A DNA stretch of 64,000 nucleotides from Methylobacterium sp. FF17 (GTDB lineage: Bacteria > Pseudomonadota > Alphaproteobacteria > Rhizobiales > Beijerinckiaceae): contig NZ_CP107532.1 of NCBI RefSeq assembly GCF_025813715.1, positions 3,364,001 through 3,428,000 on the forward strand, written 5' to 3'. The first letter of the stretch is position 1. The number at the start of each line of letters is the position of its first letter. This document shows, piece after piece, positions 35,608 to 43,745 of the stretch. The notes under the pieces are model-generated. The model did no database searches, was not told where the DNA came from, and saw only the letters and a program-made list of their open reading frames with translations. The position numbers were made by a program, and so were the translations under genes.

Positions 35608-37002
35608 CTAGCCCGGCGGCCACTTGAAGTCGTCGGCCCGGCCGGGCTGTGGGGGCGGCGCGCTGCCCCGCACCAGGGCGCGCTCGATCGTCCCCGAGGG
35701 ATCGGTGTCGCGGGGGCGTCCGCTGATCAGCGTGCCCCCGGGCGTCACCTCGGCGCGGCCGAGCGGCACGACCGGTCCCGCGAGGGGTTTGACGGGCAGG
35801 GCGGGAATACCGGGCGGCTCGGGCAGGCTCGGCAGCATCGCGGTGATCTGACGGTCGAGGGCGGCCGCGTCGTCGAGCTTGGGCGCCTCCCCCTGAACGG
35901 GCGGGGAGGGTGCGGTGGCGATGGACGGCGCGGTCGGTTCGGCAACCGTGCCCGTCCCCATCAAGCGCTTGAGTTCGACATCCGCGAAATGCGCCATCTT
36001 GCGCGCGCCAGCCTTGGTGAAATGCACGCCATCGGCGGTGCGCAGTTTCGCCTCCTGGCCCTCGAGGTCGGGGCCGGTGGCGGCGTAGCGGTTACGGTCG
36101 TCCACGAAGCCGGGCCAGATGTCCACGTAGGTCTGCCCGGCCCGGGCGACGCGCTCCCGGAAGATCTCGTTCATCGCCGCGATGTCCTTACTCAGCGATT
36201 CGCTGCGCATCGGCGGCGCGCCGACCCAGATCAGCGGCACCTTCGCGTCGGTGAAGACCTTGATCAGGGCGTCCACGCGCTCGGCGTAGAGGGCGCGCCA
36301 GCGATCGCTCAGCGGCTCCACGGTCCCGTCGTTCTCACGGATCGGCTGGCGGTCGTTGGCGCCGAGCATCACGAGAGCGTAGCTCGTCTTCGGGTTCGCC
36401 TTGAGGAACTCCTCGGCGGAGCGGGGCCAGTCGACCACATCCTTGCGCACGAGGCCGCTATCCGCCTTCGAGCGATCCAGGATGCCGACCTCGGCATTGT
36501 CCTCGAAGACGTTGGAGAGGCCGGTCCCGAGATGGTTCGCGAGCGTGTCGCCGAACACCGCGATCCGGGTCGTGGGTTCGACCTTGGGCATGGCGGGTTT
36601 CGGCTGGGCCACCACCGGGGCCGGACGCGGCCGGCGCGGGGCCGGACGCGGCTCGCGGGGCGCGCGGGGGTCGTCCGCATAACTGCGGGTGCGGGGGGGC
36701 TGCGGACGTGCGCTCGGCACCGGTGCGGGCTGGGCCTGCTGCGGCCGGTCCTCCCAGGGCCAGTAGAATTGCCGGGGCGCCTCCTGCTGCGGTGGCGGTG
36801 CGTAGCGACGGACAGCCTGCCGCGCGCCGTAGCCGCCATCGTCGCGATAATATTCGCGGGCCCGCCGGCGCGGCGATTCGTACTCGCCCCGGGGCGCATC
36901 GTAGGAATCGCCCCATTGCGCCCGCGCGGGCGCGCCGCCTGCCAGGAGCAGGGCGATGCCTGCGAGCGTACACCAGGCCGTGCGCGATGCCGGCAAGGTC
37001 AT
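35608..37002 (-). CDS. Exported SGNH/GDSL-type hydrolase (DUF459)
   Basis: This is a 464-residue protein. A signal peptide (TAWCTLAGIALLLAGGAPARA) is followed by about 110 Pro/Arg-rich residues, then a DUF459 SGNH domain: IAVFGDTLANHLGTGL, ALVMLGANDRQPIR (the N of block III), and FTKAGARKMAHFAD (the His of block V). The first block has Asp-Thr where GDSL enzymes have Asp-Ser, so the usual Ser nucleophile is replaced and activity is uncertain. The tail is proline-rich. Related proteins may act on cell-wall or exopolysaccharide acyl groups. Confidence 0.8.
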   Translation of the reverse strand: MTLPASRTAWCTLAGIALLLAGGAPARAQWGDSYDAPRGEYESPRRRAREYYRDDGGYGARQAVRRYAPPPQQEAPRQFYWPWEDRPQQAQPAPVPSARPQPPRTRSYADDPRAPREPRPAPRRPRPAPVVAQPKPAMPKVEPTTRIAVFGDTLANHLGTGLSNVFEDNAEVGILDRSKADSGLVRKDVVDWPRSAEEFLKANPKTSYALVMLGANDRQPIRENDGTVEPLSDRWRALYAERVDALIKVFTDAKVPLIWVGAPPMRSESLSKDIAAMNEIFRERVARAGQTYVDIWPGFVDDRNRYAATGPDLEGQEAKLRTADGVHFTKAGARKMAHFADVELKRLMGTGTVAEPTAPSIATAPSPPVQGEAPKLDDAAALDRQITAMLPSLPEPPGIPALPVKPLAGPVVPLGRAEVTPGGTLISGRPRDTDPSGTIERALVRGSAPPPQPGRADDFKWPPG

Positions 37003-37071
37003 GGATGGCCTCACGGTTCTGACCGGCGAGCCGATCGGTGCCGCCACCTTAGAGGAGGACGGCGCCGAGGT

Positions 37072-38295
37072 CTAAGGGGTGGCCCGGAGCCGCTCCAGCA
37101 GCGCCGGGGTGGCGTAGCCGTCGGCGGGGAGCCCCTGGTCGATCTGGTACTGCCGGACCGCCTCGCGCAGCTTCGGACCCGCGCGCCCATCGGCTTCGCC
37201 CGCGTAGAAGCCGAGCCCGCGGAGGGCGGTCTGCATCGCCTCGAGCCCGGCCTTGTCGAGGCGCGCCGCCTTCGTCGGCCAGGGCGCTGCCAGGGTGGGA
37301 CCGCCAGCGAGGCGGTCAGCAAGGTGACCGACCGCGAGGGCGTAGGAATCGGCGGTGTTGTAGGCGCGGATCACCTCGAAATTTCCGGTGATGAGGAAGA
37401 CGGGCCCGCCGAGGCCGCCGGGCAGGAACAGGCTGCCGGTCCCGGCGCCGGGGAGGGGCTTGCCGTCGCTGCGACGCAGGCCGCGCCGCGCGAACTCGGC
37501 GATGTCGCCGCGATAGCGCGCGAGGTCGAAGCCCGCAGGGAGGATGACCTCGTAGCCCCAGGACAGGGCCGGGTCCCACCCGAGGTTCTTCAGGTAGGCG
37601 GCGATGGAGGCCAGGGCATCGGCCTGCGAGCCCCAGATGTCCCGGTGGCCGTCGCCGTCGAAATCGACCGCGTGGTTCAGGACGCTCGACGGCAGGAACT
37701 GCACCTGCCCCATGGCCCCGGCCCAGGATCCTTTCATCCGCTCCGGCGTGACGTCGCCCCGCTGGAGGATCGCGAGGGCGGCGAGAAGTTCGTCACGGAA
37801 CAGCGTTCCGCGAAAGCCGGCCTCCGCCAGGGTCGCCAGGGCCCGGATCGTTGGCACCGTGCCGCCGCTCGCCCCGAAATCGGATTCGACCCCCCAGAAC
37901 GCCAGCACGATCCAGCGCGGCACGCCGAAGCGCGCCTCGATCGCCGAGAGTGTCTTGGCGAGACGCGCAGCTTCCGCCTGTCCCCGCGCGATCCGGCCCG
38001 GCGAGACGGCCCCGACGAGGTAGTCCCAGACCGGACGGCCGAACTCGCCCTGCCTGCGCGTGCGGGACAGGATTTCAGGATCGGGCCCGGTGATCCCGGC
38101 GAACGCCGCATCGAAGGTTGTCCGGGAGATGCCGCGCGCCTCGGCGTCCGGCCAGAGCCGCGCGATGAAGGCCGCGAACCGGGCCCGGACCTCGGGCGAG
38201 GCGGCAGCCGCGGCCGGCGCGGATGATGAGGCCGCCAGGGCTGGCGCGGCCAACCCGATCCATCCGGCGAGGCAGAGGCCCGTCGCAACCCGCAT
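37072..38295 (-). CDS. Lytic murein transglycosylase (MltB type) with peptidoglycan-binding domain
   Basis: This is a 407-residue periplasmic enzyme. A signal peptide (residues 1-21) precedes the MltB-type catalytic domain: FWGVESDFGAS holds the catalytic Glu near residue 138, then GAMGQVQFLPSSVL and VDFDGDGHRDIW. The C-terminal 65 residues are a peptidoglycan-binding domain (MQTALRGLGFYAGEADGRAG, then LREAVRQYQIDQGL). It cleaves glycan strands to 1,6-anhydromuramyl ends. It lies 10 bases after galE's stop on the same strand. Confidence 0.9.
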   Translation of the reverse strand: MRVATGLCLAGWIGLAAPALAASSSAPAAAAASPEVRARFAAFIARLWPDAEARGISRTTFDAAFAGITGPDPEILSRTRRQGEFGRPVWDYLVGAVSPGRIARGQAEAARLAKTLSAIEARFGVPRWIVLAFWGVESDFGASGGTVPTIRALATLAEAGFRGTLFRDELLAALAILQRGDVTPERMKGSWAGAMGQVQFLPSSVLNHAVDFDGDGHRDIWGSQADALASIAAYLKNLGWDPALSWGYEVILPAGFDLARYRGDIAEFARRGLRRSDGKPLPGAGTGSLFLPGGLGGPVFLITGNFEVIRAYNTADSYALAVGHLADRLAGGPTLAAPWPTKAARLDKAGLEAMQTALRGLGFYAGEADGRAGPKLREAVRQYQIDQGLPADGYATPALLERLRATP

Positions 38296-38305
38296 CCTCA
38301 GGACC

Positions 38306-39295
38306 TCACGTGCGGTTGCGCCGGGTCAGGGCCTCCTCCCAGGCGAAGGCCTGGGCGACGATGCCGTCGAGATCGTCGTGCTTCGGTGTCCAGCCGAGAT
38401 CCCGGATGCGCTGGGCTTCGGCGATGATCTGTGCCGGGTCGCCCGGCCGGCGCGGCGACAGGCGCACCTCGAAATCGCGCCCCGACACCCGCTTGACCAC
38501 CTCGATCACCTCGAGGACCGAGTAGCCCTGTCCGTAGCCGCAATTGAGGGTCAGGCTCTCGCCGCCCGCGCGCAGGTGATCGAGGGCGACGCGATGCGCC
38601 TCGGCGAGGTCCGAGACCTGGATGTAGTCGCGCAGGCACGAACCGTCGCGGGTCGGATAATCCGTCCCGAACACCTCGAGATGCGTCCGCTGACCCAACG
38701 CGGCCTGCGTGGCCACCTTGATCAGGTGCGTGGCGTTCGGCGTCGATTGCCCGGTGCGCCCACGCGGATCGGCGCCCGCGACGTTGAAGTAGCGCAGGAT
38801 CACGTAGGAGAAGCCGTGGGCCTTGGCGGCGTCGGCGATCATCCACTCGCTCATCAGCTTCGAGCGCCCGTAGGGATTGATCGGCGCCGGAACCAGATTC
38901 TCGGGCACCGGCACGGTCTCGGGCTCGCCATAGACCGCCGCCGTCGAGGAAAAAATGATGTGCTTGACGCCGCAACGCACCGCCGTTTCGATGAGGGCAC
39001 GGGTCTTTACGGTATTGGCAAGATAGTAATGCAGTGGATCAGCGACCGAATCCGGCACGACGATGCGGGCAGCGAAGTGCGCGATCGCATCAATCCGATG
39101 CTGAAGGATGACCTCCGTCAGCAGCGACTGATCGGCCACGTCCCCGACGACGAGTTTGACTTCCGGGGGAAGTGCCCAATCGAACCCCGTCGAGAGATCG
39201 TCGAGGACGACAACTTCCTCATGCCCGGCGTCCAGTAGGGCGAGGACCATGTGGCTGCCGATGTAGCCAGCCCCACCCGTCACTAGAACCGCCAT
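38306..39295 (-). CDS. galE: UDP-glucose 4-epimerase
   Basis: This is a 329-residue extended short-chain dehydrogenase that interconverts UDP-glucose and UDP-galactose. NAD is bound by [10 protein letters not shown], the catalytic Ser/Thr lies in FSSTAAVYG and the Tyr-Lys pair in [27 protein letters not shown] near the end binds the nucleotide. MAVLVTGG was chosen as the start. It diverges from galU, so the two sugar-nucleotide genes share a 166-base control region. Confidence 0.93.
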   Translation of the reverse strand: MAVLVTGGAGYIGSHMVLALLDAGHEEVVVLDDLSTGFDWALPPEVKLVVGDVADQSLLTEVILQHRIDAIAHFAARIVVPDSVADPLHYYLANTVKTRALIETAVRCGVKHIIFSSTAAVYGEPETVPVPENLVPAPINPYGRSKLMSEWMIADAAKAHGFSYVILRYFNVAGADPRGRTGQSTPNATHLIKVATQAALGQRTHLEVFGTDYPTRDGSCLRDYIQVSDLAEAHRVALDHLRAGGESLTLNCGYGQGYSVLEVIEVVKRVSGRDFEVRLSPRRPGDPAQIIAEAQRIRDLGWTPKHDDLDGIVAQAFAWEEALTRRNRT

Positions 39296-39461
39296 CCGAC
39301 CCACTCCTCTAACGTGTTATCCGCGATGTATCGGAAACCCGGCTTCTCGGTTATGTCCGTCACGTCGATCGGTGCCTTCCGCCTTTAACGGAGTGCGCCT
39401 TGAGGTATCGTCAATCCGCTCCGGGTTATTATCAATTTTTCTCGCAACCGGGTCCCGCTCG
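39296..39461. promoter_or_regulatory. Divergent galE/galU control region
   Basis: This 166-base region separates the two starts and must hold both promoters. It contains TTATTATCAATTTTT just before galU, an AT-rich stretch in otherwise GC-rich DNA. No operator repeat is evident. Confidence 0.5.
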
Positions 39462-40328
39462 ATGAAACCGATTCGTAAGGCCGTCCTGCCCGTCGCTGGC
39501 TTGGGCACACGCTTCCTCCCGGCCACCAAGGCCGTCCCCAAGGAAATGCTCACGGTCGTGGACCGTCCGGTGGTGCAGCACGTCGTGGACGAGGCCCGCG
39601 AGGCGGGCATCGAGCACTTCATCTTCGTCACCGGCCGCGGCAAGGCGGTGATCGAGGATCACTTCGACGTCGCCTTCGAGCTCGACCGGATGCTGCAGGA
39701 GCGCGGCAAGACGGCGGCCTACGAGGCCCTGAAGCGCGACCTGCCGGCGGCCGGCCAGACGAGCTTCACCCGCCAGCAGGCGCCCCTCGGCCTCGGACAT
39801 GCCGTCTGGTGCGCGCGCGAGATCGTGGGCGACGAGCCCTTCGCGGTCCTGCTTCCCGACATGCTGAGCCGAGGCTGCATGCAGCAGATGCTCTCGGCCT
39901 ACGAGCGCCACGGCGGCAACGTCATCGCGGTCGAGGAGGTCAAGCCCGAGGAGACGCACCAGTACGGGATCGTCGGCGTCGGCCAGACCTTCGGCCAGAC
40001 CTTCGAGATCAACGGCATGGTGGAGAAGCCGAAGGCCGGGACCGCGCCCTCGAACTTCATCATCTCCGGTCGCTACATCCTGCAGCCCGAGATCTTCGAC
40101 ATCCTCTCCCGTGGCGAGGCCGGCGCCGGGGGCGAGATCCAGCTCACCGACGCGATGATCAAGCTCGCGCAGGACCAGACGTTCTACGGCATGCACTACC
40201 AGGGGCGGACCTACGACACGGGCTCCAAGCTCGGGTTCCTGACGGCCAACATCGCCTACGCCCTGGAGCGCGAGGACCTCAGCGAGGCCTTGAAGGCCGA
40301 GATCGCGCAACTCCTCGCCGATCACTGA
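39462..40328 (+). CDS. galU: UTP-glucose-1-phosphate uridylyltransferase
   Basis: This is a 288-residue nucleotidyltransferase that makes UDP-glucose from UTP and glucose-1-phosphate. The nucleotide-binding [18 protein letters not shown] is at residues about 13-30, with [12 protein letters not shown], the DMLS metal-site Asp, and [15 protein letters not shown]-glucose feeds exopolysaccharide and lipopolysaccharide synthesis together with GalE. It is followed by the candidate small RNA. Confidence 0.95.
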   Translation: MKPIRKAVLPVAGLGTRFLPATKAVPKEMLTVVDRPVVQHVVDEAREAGIEHFIFVTGRGKAVIEDHFDVAFELDRMLQERGKTAAYEALKRDLPAAGQTSFTRQQAPLGLGHAVWCAREIVGDEPFAVLLPDMLSRGCMQQMLSAYERHGGNVIAVEEVKPEETHQYGIVGVGQTFGQTFEINGMVEKPKAGTAPSNFIISGRYILQPEIFDILSRGEAGAGGEIQLTDAMIKLAQDQTFYGMHYQGRTYDTGSKLGFLTANIAYALEREDLSEALKAEIAQLLADH

Positions 40329-40414
40329 GGACGCCGCAGGCGCGGGGGTGAAACGTTTGCGCGTGGCGCGCAGGTGCCATGCTCGGGTCGGTGGCGATAC
40401 CCGCTGAACGGCCC

Positions 40415-40442
40415 TTGCTTTTTGTGCGCCGCACTTTACTTT
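40415..40442 (+). promoter_or_regulatory. Candidate promoter of the small RNA
   Basis: TTGCTT at 40415-40420 and TACTTT at 40437-40442 are spaced by 16 bases, an acceptable sigma-70 pair for an alphaproteobacterium. Transcription would start near 40449. The pair is inferred from position as well as sequence. Confidence 0.45.
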
Positions 40443-40448
40443 GTGCAT

Positions 40449-40542
40449 TGCGGGACCGCGATGGCGTCGCGGTTCAGTAGCCTTTCTTGGGCGTTTCCTC
40501 CCTAGACTTCGGGCCGCTCCTTCATCGGGGCGGCCTTTTTTT
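40449..40542 (+). ncRNA. Candidate trans-acting small RNA with CCTCCC motif
   Basis: About 94 bases between a plausible promoter and an intrinsic terminator hold no frame but strong structure. ACCGCGA (40455-40461) pairs perfectly with TCGCGGT (40467-40473). A less structured middle carries TTTCCTCCCTAGACTTC (40494-40510), whose CCTCCC could pair with ribosome binding sites. The terminator hairpin follows directly. This layout matches alphaproteobacterial small RNAs with anti-Shine-Dalgarno CCTCCC motifs; family membership is from memory and not tested. Confidence 0.55.
40512..40542 (+). terminator. Rho-independent terminator of the small RNA
   Basis: GGCCGCTCC at 40512-40520 pairs with GGGGCGGCC ending at 40535 (one T-G pair), then seven T. 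It lies about 180 bases after galU's stop, so it could also stop galU read-through. Confidence 0.9.
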
Positions 40543-40829
40543 CGTGGCGAAACGCGAAGGCTCGCTGAGGCATCTGCGTCCGGCCGATGCAAGGCGCGCG
40601 AGCGGACAGGCGGGCCGCTGGCCCAGGCCGGCATCGGATCTTCGAGGAGGAGATCGGGCCCATCGCTCGACCCGGAACTTTCTCGGGGAGCATCGGACGA
40701 AACTTGCGGTTCCGTATCCAGAACCGGCCAGCCACAGCGCGGATGTCGGACAATGGCACGCAAGCCGGCCGTGCGTTCGGCGCCGGTCGGCTCGCGGGAC
40801 GGGCAGCGCGATCGAGCGCGCCGCCGAAC

Positions 40830-41045
40830 TCAGTTCAGGTAGGTGCGGATCCAGTTCGGCGAGAGCACCTCACCGTCCTCGGTGATGATCCAGGGCTGCT
40901 TGGCCGGGTCGGCCAGCGCACCGGCGGCGGCCTCGATGGCCTCGCGCAGGGTGCGGTAGCGGGCGGGCTGGGCCAGCGGCGCCGGAACCGGAGCGGTACG
41001 CCAGATCGTCAGGTCGGCGGGACGTTCCAGGGCTTGGGTTTCCAT
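40830..41045 (-). CDS. Small conserved-looking hypothetical protein
   Basis: This is a 71-residue protein starting METQALERP. The middle reads ARYRTLREAIEAAAGALADPAKQPWIITEDGEVLSP, seen in short pieces as a helix followed by a PWI-T-x-DG strand. Such small proteins occur in several copies in Methylobacterium, as far as I recall; function unknown. AAGGAA lies upstream of the ATG. Confidence 0.65.
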   Translation of the reverse strand: METQALERPADLTIWRTAPVPAPLAQPARYRTLREAIEAAAGALADPAKQPWIITEDGEVLSPNWIRTYLN

Positions 41046-41482
41046 CGGTCTCATTCCTTCAATCGGGAGAAGCGTTCCCCGCGATACCGGATGTGCGGCA
41101 AGAGGCTCTTACGACCTCCAACCTGAACATTGGCTACGCAGCGAGTACTGAGGGTGTCGGGAAGCATCTCAAATGCAACGCAGCGGTCGTCTCGGACACG
41201 AACGAAATGATCATCCGTGGCTGAACGGTCGCCCCCTCATACAAAGCGCACCCTTGCTGAGGAGCGCGCAGAATATGGCTGCTTTTGGACGCTTTCTGGT
41301 TCTTCATTGTCAGGGGCACACAATCGATGCGTGCTGTTTATCTTTGGCTGGTGCGGAACTCGGTGTGCTGTCGCACCCGCTTCCGCGCCCGGTACAATCC
41401 AGTTGAAGGGCATTGCGTCACCGGCCAGTTAATACGGACGCAGTGCGATACGGATTTCGCCGCATGGTGAAGGGGACGCCAC
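41046..41482. other. Intergenic region
   Basis: This is a 437-base gap of lower GC between a small gene (-) and the serine protease gene (+). Several short frames exist without ribosome binding sites. I see no RNA gene or terminator with confidence. Confidence 0.5.
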
Positions 41483-42643
41483 ATGCTCCACCGCGGGCCA
41501 CAGGAACAGCAGGCGGATCGTTTCCTGAGATGGGCTGCGGGCGCGGCCGTGCTGCTGCTGGCGTTCTACGTGGCGCAACCCACGTTGAACGGCTTCCTCT
41601 TCGCCGCGCAGGACCCGCGCGCGGTGACGGCGCGGGGTGAACTCGCGCCCGCCGAGACCGCGACCATCGACCTGTTCGCCCGCGCGAGCCCCTCCGTGGT
41701 CCACGTCTTCGCCCAGGCCGCCGCGCAGGGGCGTGCGCTGATGGGCGTCGAGGGGGAGGGCGAGGATCAGGGCGGCGGTTCGCAGACGGGCACCGGCTTC
41801 GTGTGGGACGCCGCCGGTCACGTCGTCACCAACAACCACGTGGTCGCGGCAGCCGTGCAGGGGGGCGGCTCCATCGCGGTACGCCTGTCCTCCGGCGCCG
41901 TCAGCACCGCGACCCTCGTCGGGGCCGCTCCGAGCTACGACCTCGCGGTCCTTCGCCTGGGGCGGAGCGCGGTCGCACCGCCGCCCCTGGCCATCGGGAC
42001 CTCCGCCGACCTCAAGGTCGGCCAGTCGACCTTCGCGATCGGCAATCCCTTCGGCCTCGATCATACCCTGACCACCGGCGTGATCAGCGCCCTGCAGCGT
42101 CGCCTGCCCACCGGTGCGGGGCGCGAACTGTCCGGCGTGATCCAGACCGATGCGGCGATCAATCCGGGCAATTCCGGCGGACCGCTCCTCGATTCGGCCG
42201 GGCGCCTCATCGGGGTCAACACCGCGATCTACTCACCCTCCGGCACGAGCGCGGGCATCGGCTTCGCGATCCCGGTCGATGTCGTGAACCGGGTCGTACC
42301 CGACCTGATCCGCAACGGCCGCACCCGCAATCCCGGCATCGGCATCATCGCCGGACAGGAAGCCACGGCGGCCCGCCTCGGCATCGACGGCGTCGTGGTC
42401 CTGCGGGTCCTGCGCGGGTCCCCCGCCGCCGCGGCGGGCCTGCGCGGCGTCGATCCGCAGACCGGTGAGATCGGCGATATCATCATCGGGGCCGGCGGAC
42501 GGCCGGTCCAGCGGCTGGCCGACCTCACGGCGGCGATGGAGGCGGCGGGCCTGGGGGCGGGGATCGACCTCACCATCGAGCGCGATGGCCGGACGCGGCG
42601 GGTCCGGGTCACGACGACGGACGTCGCCGAGTCGCGCCAGTGA
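41483..42643 (+). CDS. Trypsin-like serine protease with PDZ domain (HtrA/DegP-like)
   Basis: This is a 386-residue membrane-anchored protease. One helix at residues 16-37 (AAGAAVLLLAFYVAQP) anchors it. The triad is complete: His in VTNNHVV, Asp in YDLAVLRLG and Ser in NPGNSGGPLLD. A single PDZ domain occupies the last 95 residues (GIIAGQEAT, RGSPAAAAGLRG, GDIIIGAGGRPV). It probably degrades or checks misfolded envelope proteins, like DegS/HhoA forms. Confidence 0.9.
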   Translation: MLHRGPQEQQADRFLRWAAGAAVLLLAFYVAQPTLNGFLFAAQDPRAVTARGELAPAETATIDLFARASPSVVHVFAQAAAQGRALMGVEGEGEDQGGGSQTGTGFVWDAAGHVVTNNHVVAAAVQGGGSIAVRLSSGAVSTATLVGAAPSYDLAVLRLGRSAVAPPPLAIGTSADLKVGQSTFAIGNPFGLDHTLTTGVISALQRRLPTGAGRELSGVIQTDAAINPGNSGGPLLDSAGRLIGVNTAIYSPSGTSAGIGFAIPVDVVNRVVPDLIRNGRTRNPGIGIIAGQEATAARLGIDGVVVLRVLRGSPAAAAGLRGVDPQTGEIGDIIIGAGGRPVQRLADLTAAMEAAGLGAGIDLTIERDGRTRRVRVTTTDVAESRQ

Positions 42644-42708
42644 GCGGCGGCCCTCGTCATGCGGCGGGGCGGACGCTAAGGCTGCGGATCGATCCACGAA
42701 GGCGCCCC

Positions 42709-42966
42709 ATGGTCCCGTACCCCCATCTCCTGGCCGCGCTCCTCTGGGCCGGCGGCGCCCTCGCCGCCGGGGCCGCCGAGCGGAGCGCAGCACCGCGCCT
42801 CTGCCCGGAGGACGCGCCGGAGGGCGTCCGGCTGCCGCCACGCCCCGGATGCACCGGGTCGGCCCAGCGGGCAGGTCCCAAGGAATCGGCAGGGTTCCGC
42901 GACGTCGGCGGGGTGAAGCTGCGGATCGGGGGGCGGATCGGCGCTGAGTACGGCGTCGCGCGATGA
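42709..42966 (+). CDS. Small exported hypothetical protein
   Basis: This is an 85-residue protein with a signal peptide (YPHLLAALLWAGGALAAGA) and a short mature part containing two Cys and a Gly/Arg-rich end (VGGVKLRIGGRIGAEYG). The stop overlaps the next ATG by 4 bases. The end pattern resembles short Methylobacterium exported proteins with no known role. The frame is open from 42640, but ATG 42709 gives the signal peptide. Confidence 0.6.
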   Translation: MVPYPHLLAALLWAGGALAAGAAERSAAPRLCPEDAPEGVRLPPRPGCTGSAQRAGPKESAGFRDVGGVKLRIGGRIGAEYGVAR

Positions 42967-43640
42967 CCCTGCTCGCCGCCGCCGTCGCGCTCCTCATCCT
43001 GTGGTGGTTCGGCCGGAATGCGCTGCGCCGGTATCCGGCGGTCACGCAGCGTCTCGTCCGCCAGGTCGCCGGTTACATCGCGCTCGCTGCGGCGGCGCTG
43101 CTCCTCGTACGCGGCCGGATCGAATTCGCCGTGCTGGTCGGCGTCGGCGCCCTCTGGCTGCTCGAAGGGACTTCGGGCCTGATGCGGCGGATGCGGAACG
43201 TTCGCGCGCGCTACGATCCCCGTCGGCTCACCGGAGCAACGATCCGCTTCGACGCGGCGGGGGAGGGGGTTGCCCTCGTCGGGCCCTTCGCGGGCCAGCC
43301 GCTGGGGCTGATCCCGCTGCCCGGCCTCCTGGCCCTGTTCGGCCGGGACGCCCGGACGGCGCGGCGCCTAGAGGCGTATCTGGACCGCCGGCACCCCGGC
43401 TGGCGTGTAGACGCTGAGGCTGATCCCCACGCGCGGTCGCGCCGTGCGCCGAACCCAGGGGCGATGTCGGAGCAGGAGGCCTATGAGATCCTGGGGCTTG
43501 AGCGCGGGGCGTCCCTGGAACAGGTCCGCACGGCCCACCGGACCTTGATGAAGCGCCTGCATCCCGACCAGGGAGGCACGGCCGAGCAGGCGGCCCGCGT
43601 CAACGCGGCCCGTGACAGGCTTAAGAACCGACATCGCTGA
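42963..43640 (+). CDS. Membrane protein with C-terminal J domain
   Basis: This is a 225-residue protein. Two or three hydrophobic helices lie in residues 1-75, a soluble region follows, and the last 60 residues form a J domain (SEQEAYEILGLERGASLEQVRTAHRTLMKRLHPDQGG, seen in parts, with the essential HPD). J domains stimulate Hsp70, and a membrane anchor with a terminal J domain recalls DjlA or the mitochondrial Tim14/Pam18. It probably recruits DnaK to the inner membrane. It is ATGA-coupled to the exported protein upstream. Confidence 0.85.
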   Translation: MTLLAAAVALLILWWFGRNALRRYPAVTQRLVRQVAGYIALAAAALLLVRGRIEFAVLVGVGALWLLEGTSGLMRRMRNVRARYDPRRLTGATIRFDAAGEGVALVGPFAGQPLGLIPLPGLLALFGRDARTARRLEAYLDRRHPGWRVDAEADPHARSRRAPNPGAMSEQEAYEILGLERGASLEQVRTAHRTLMKRLHPDQGGTAEQAARVNAARDRLKNRHR

Positions 43641-43745
43641 TACTCCACGCGCGTTGTCAGACAGGATGGGGCGAGGGCTCCCTCCGGCGATACGCGCCGG
43701 GGGGAGTCGTCAGGGTCGCCGCGCGGATACTTCGCGCGGAGACGA

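Noticed and set aside
43671..43715. Possible bidirectional terminator between the J-domain gene and the carboxypeptidase gene
   Set aside because: The stem is imperfect and no T run is present on either side, so I did not list it as a feature.
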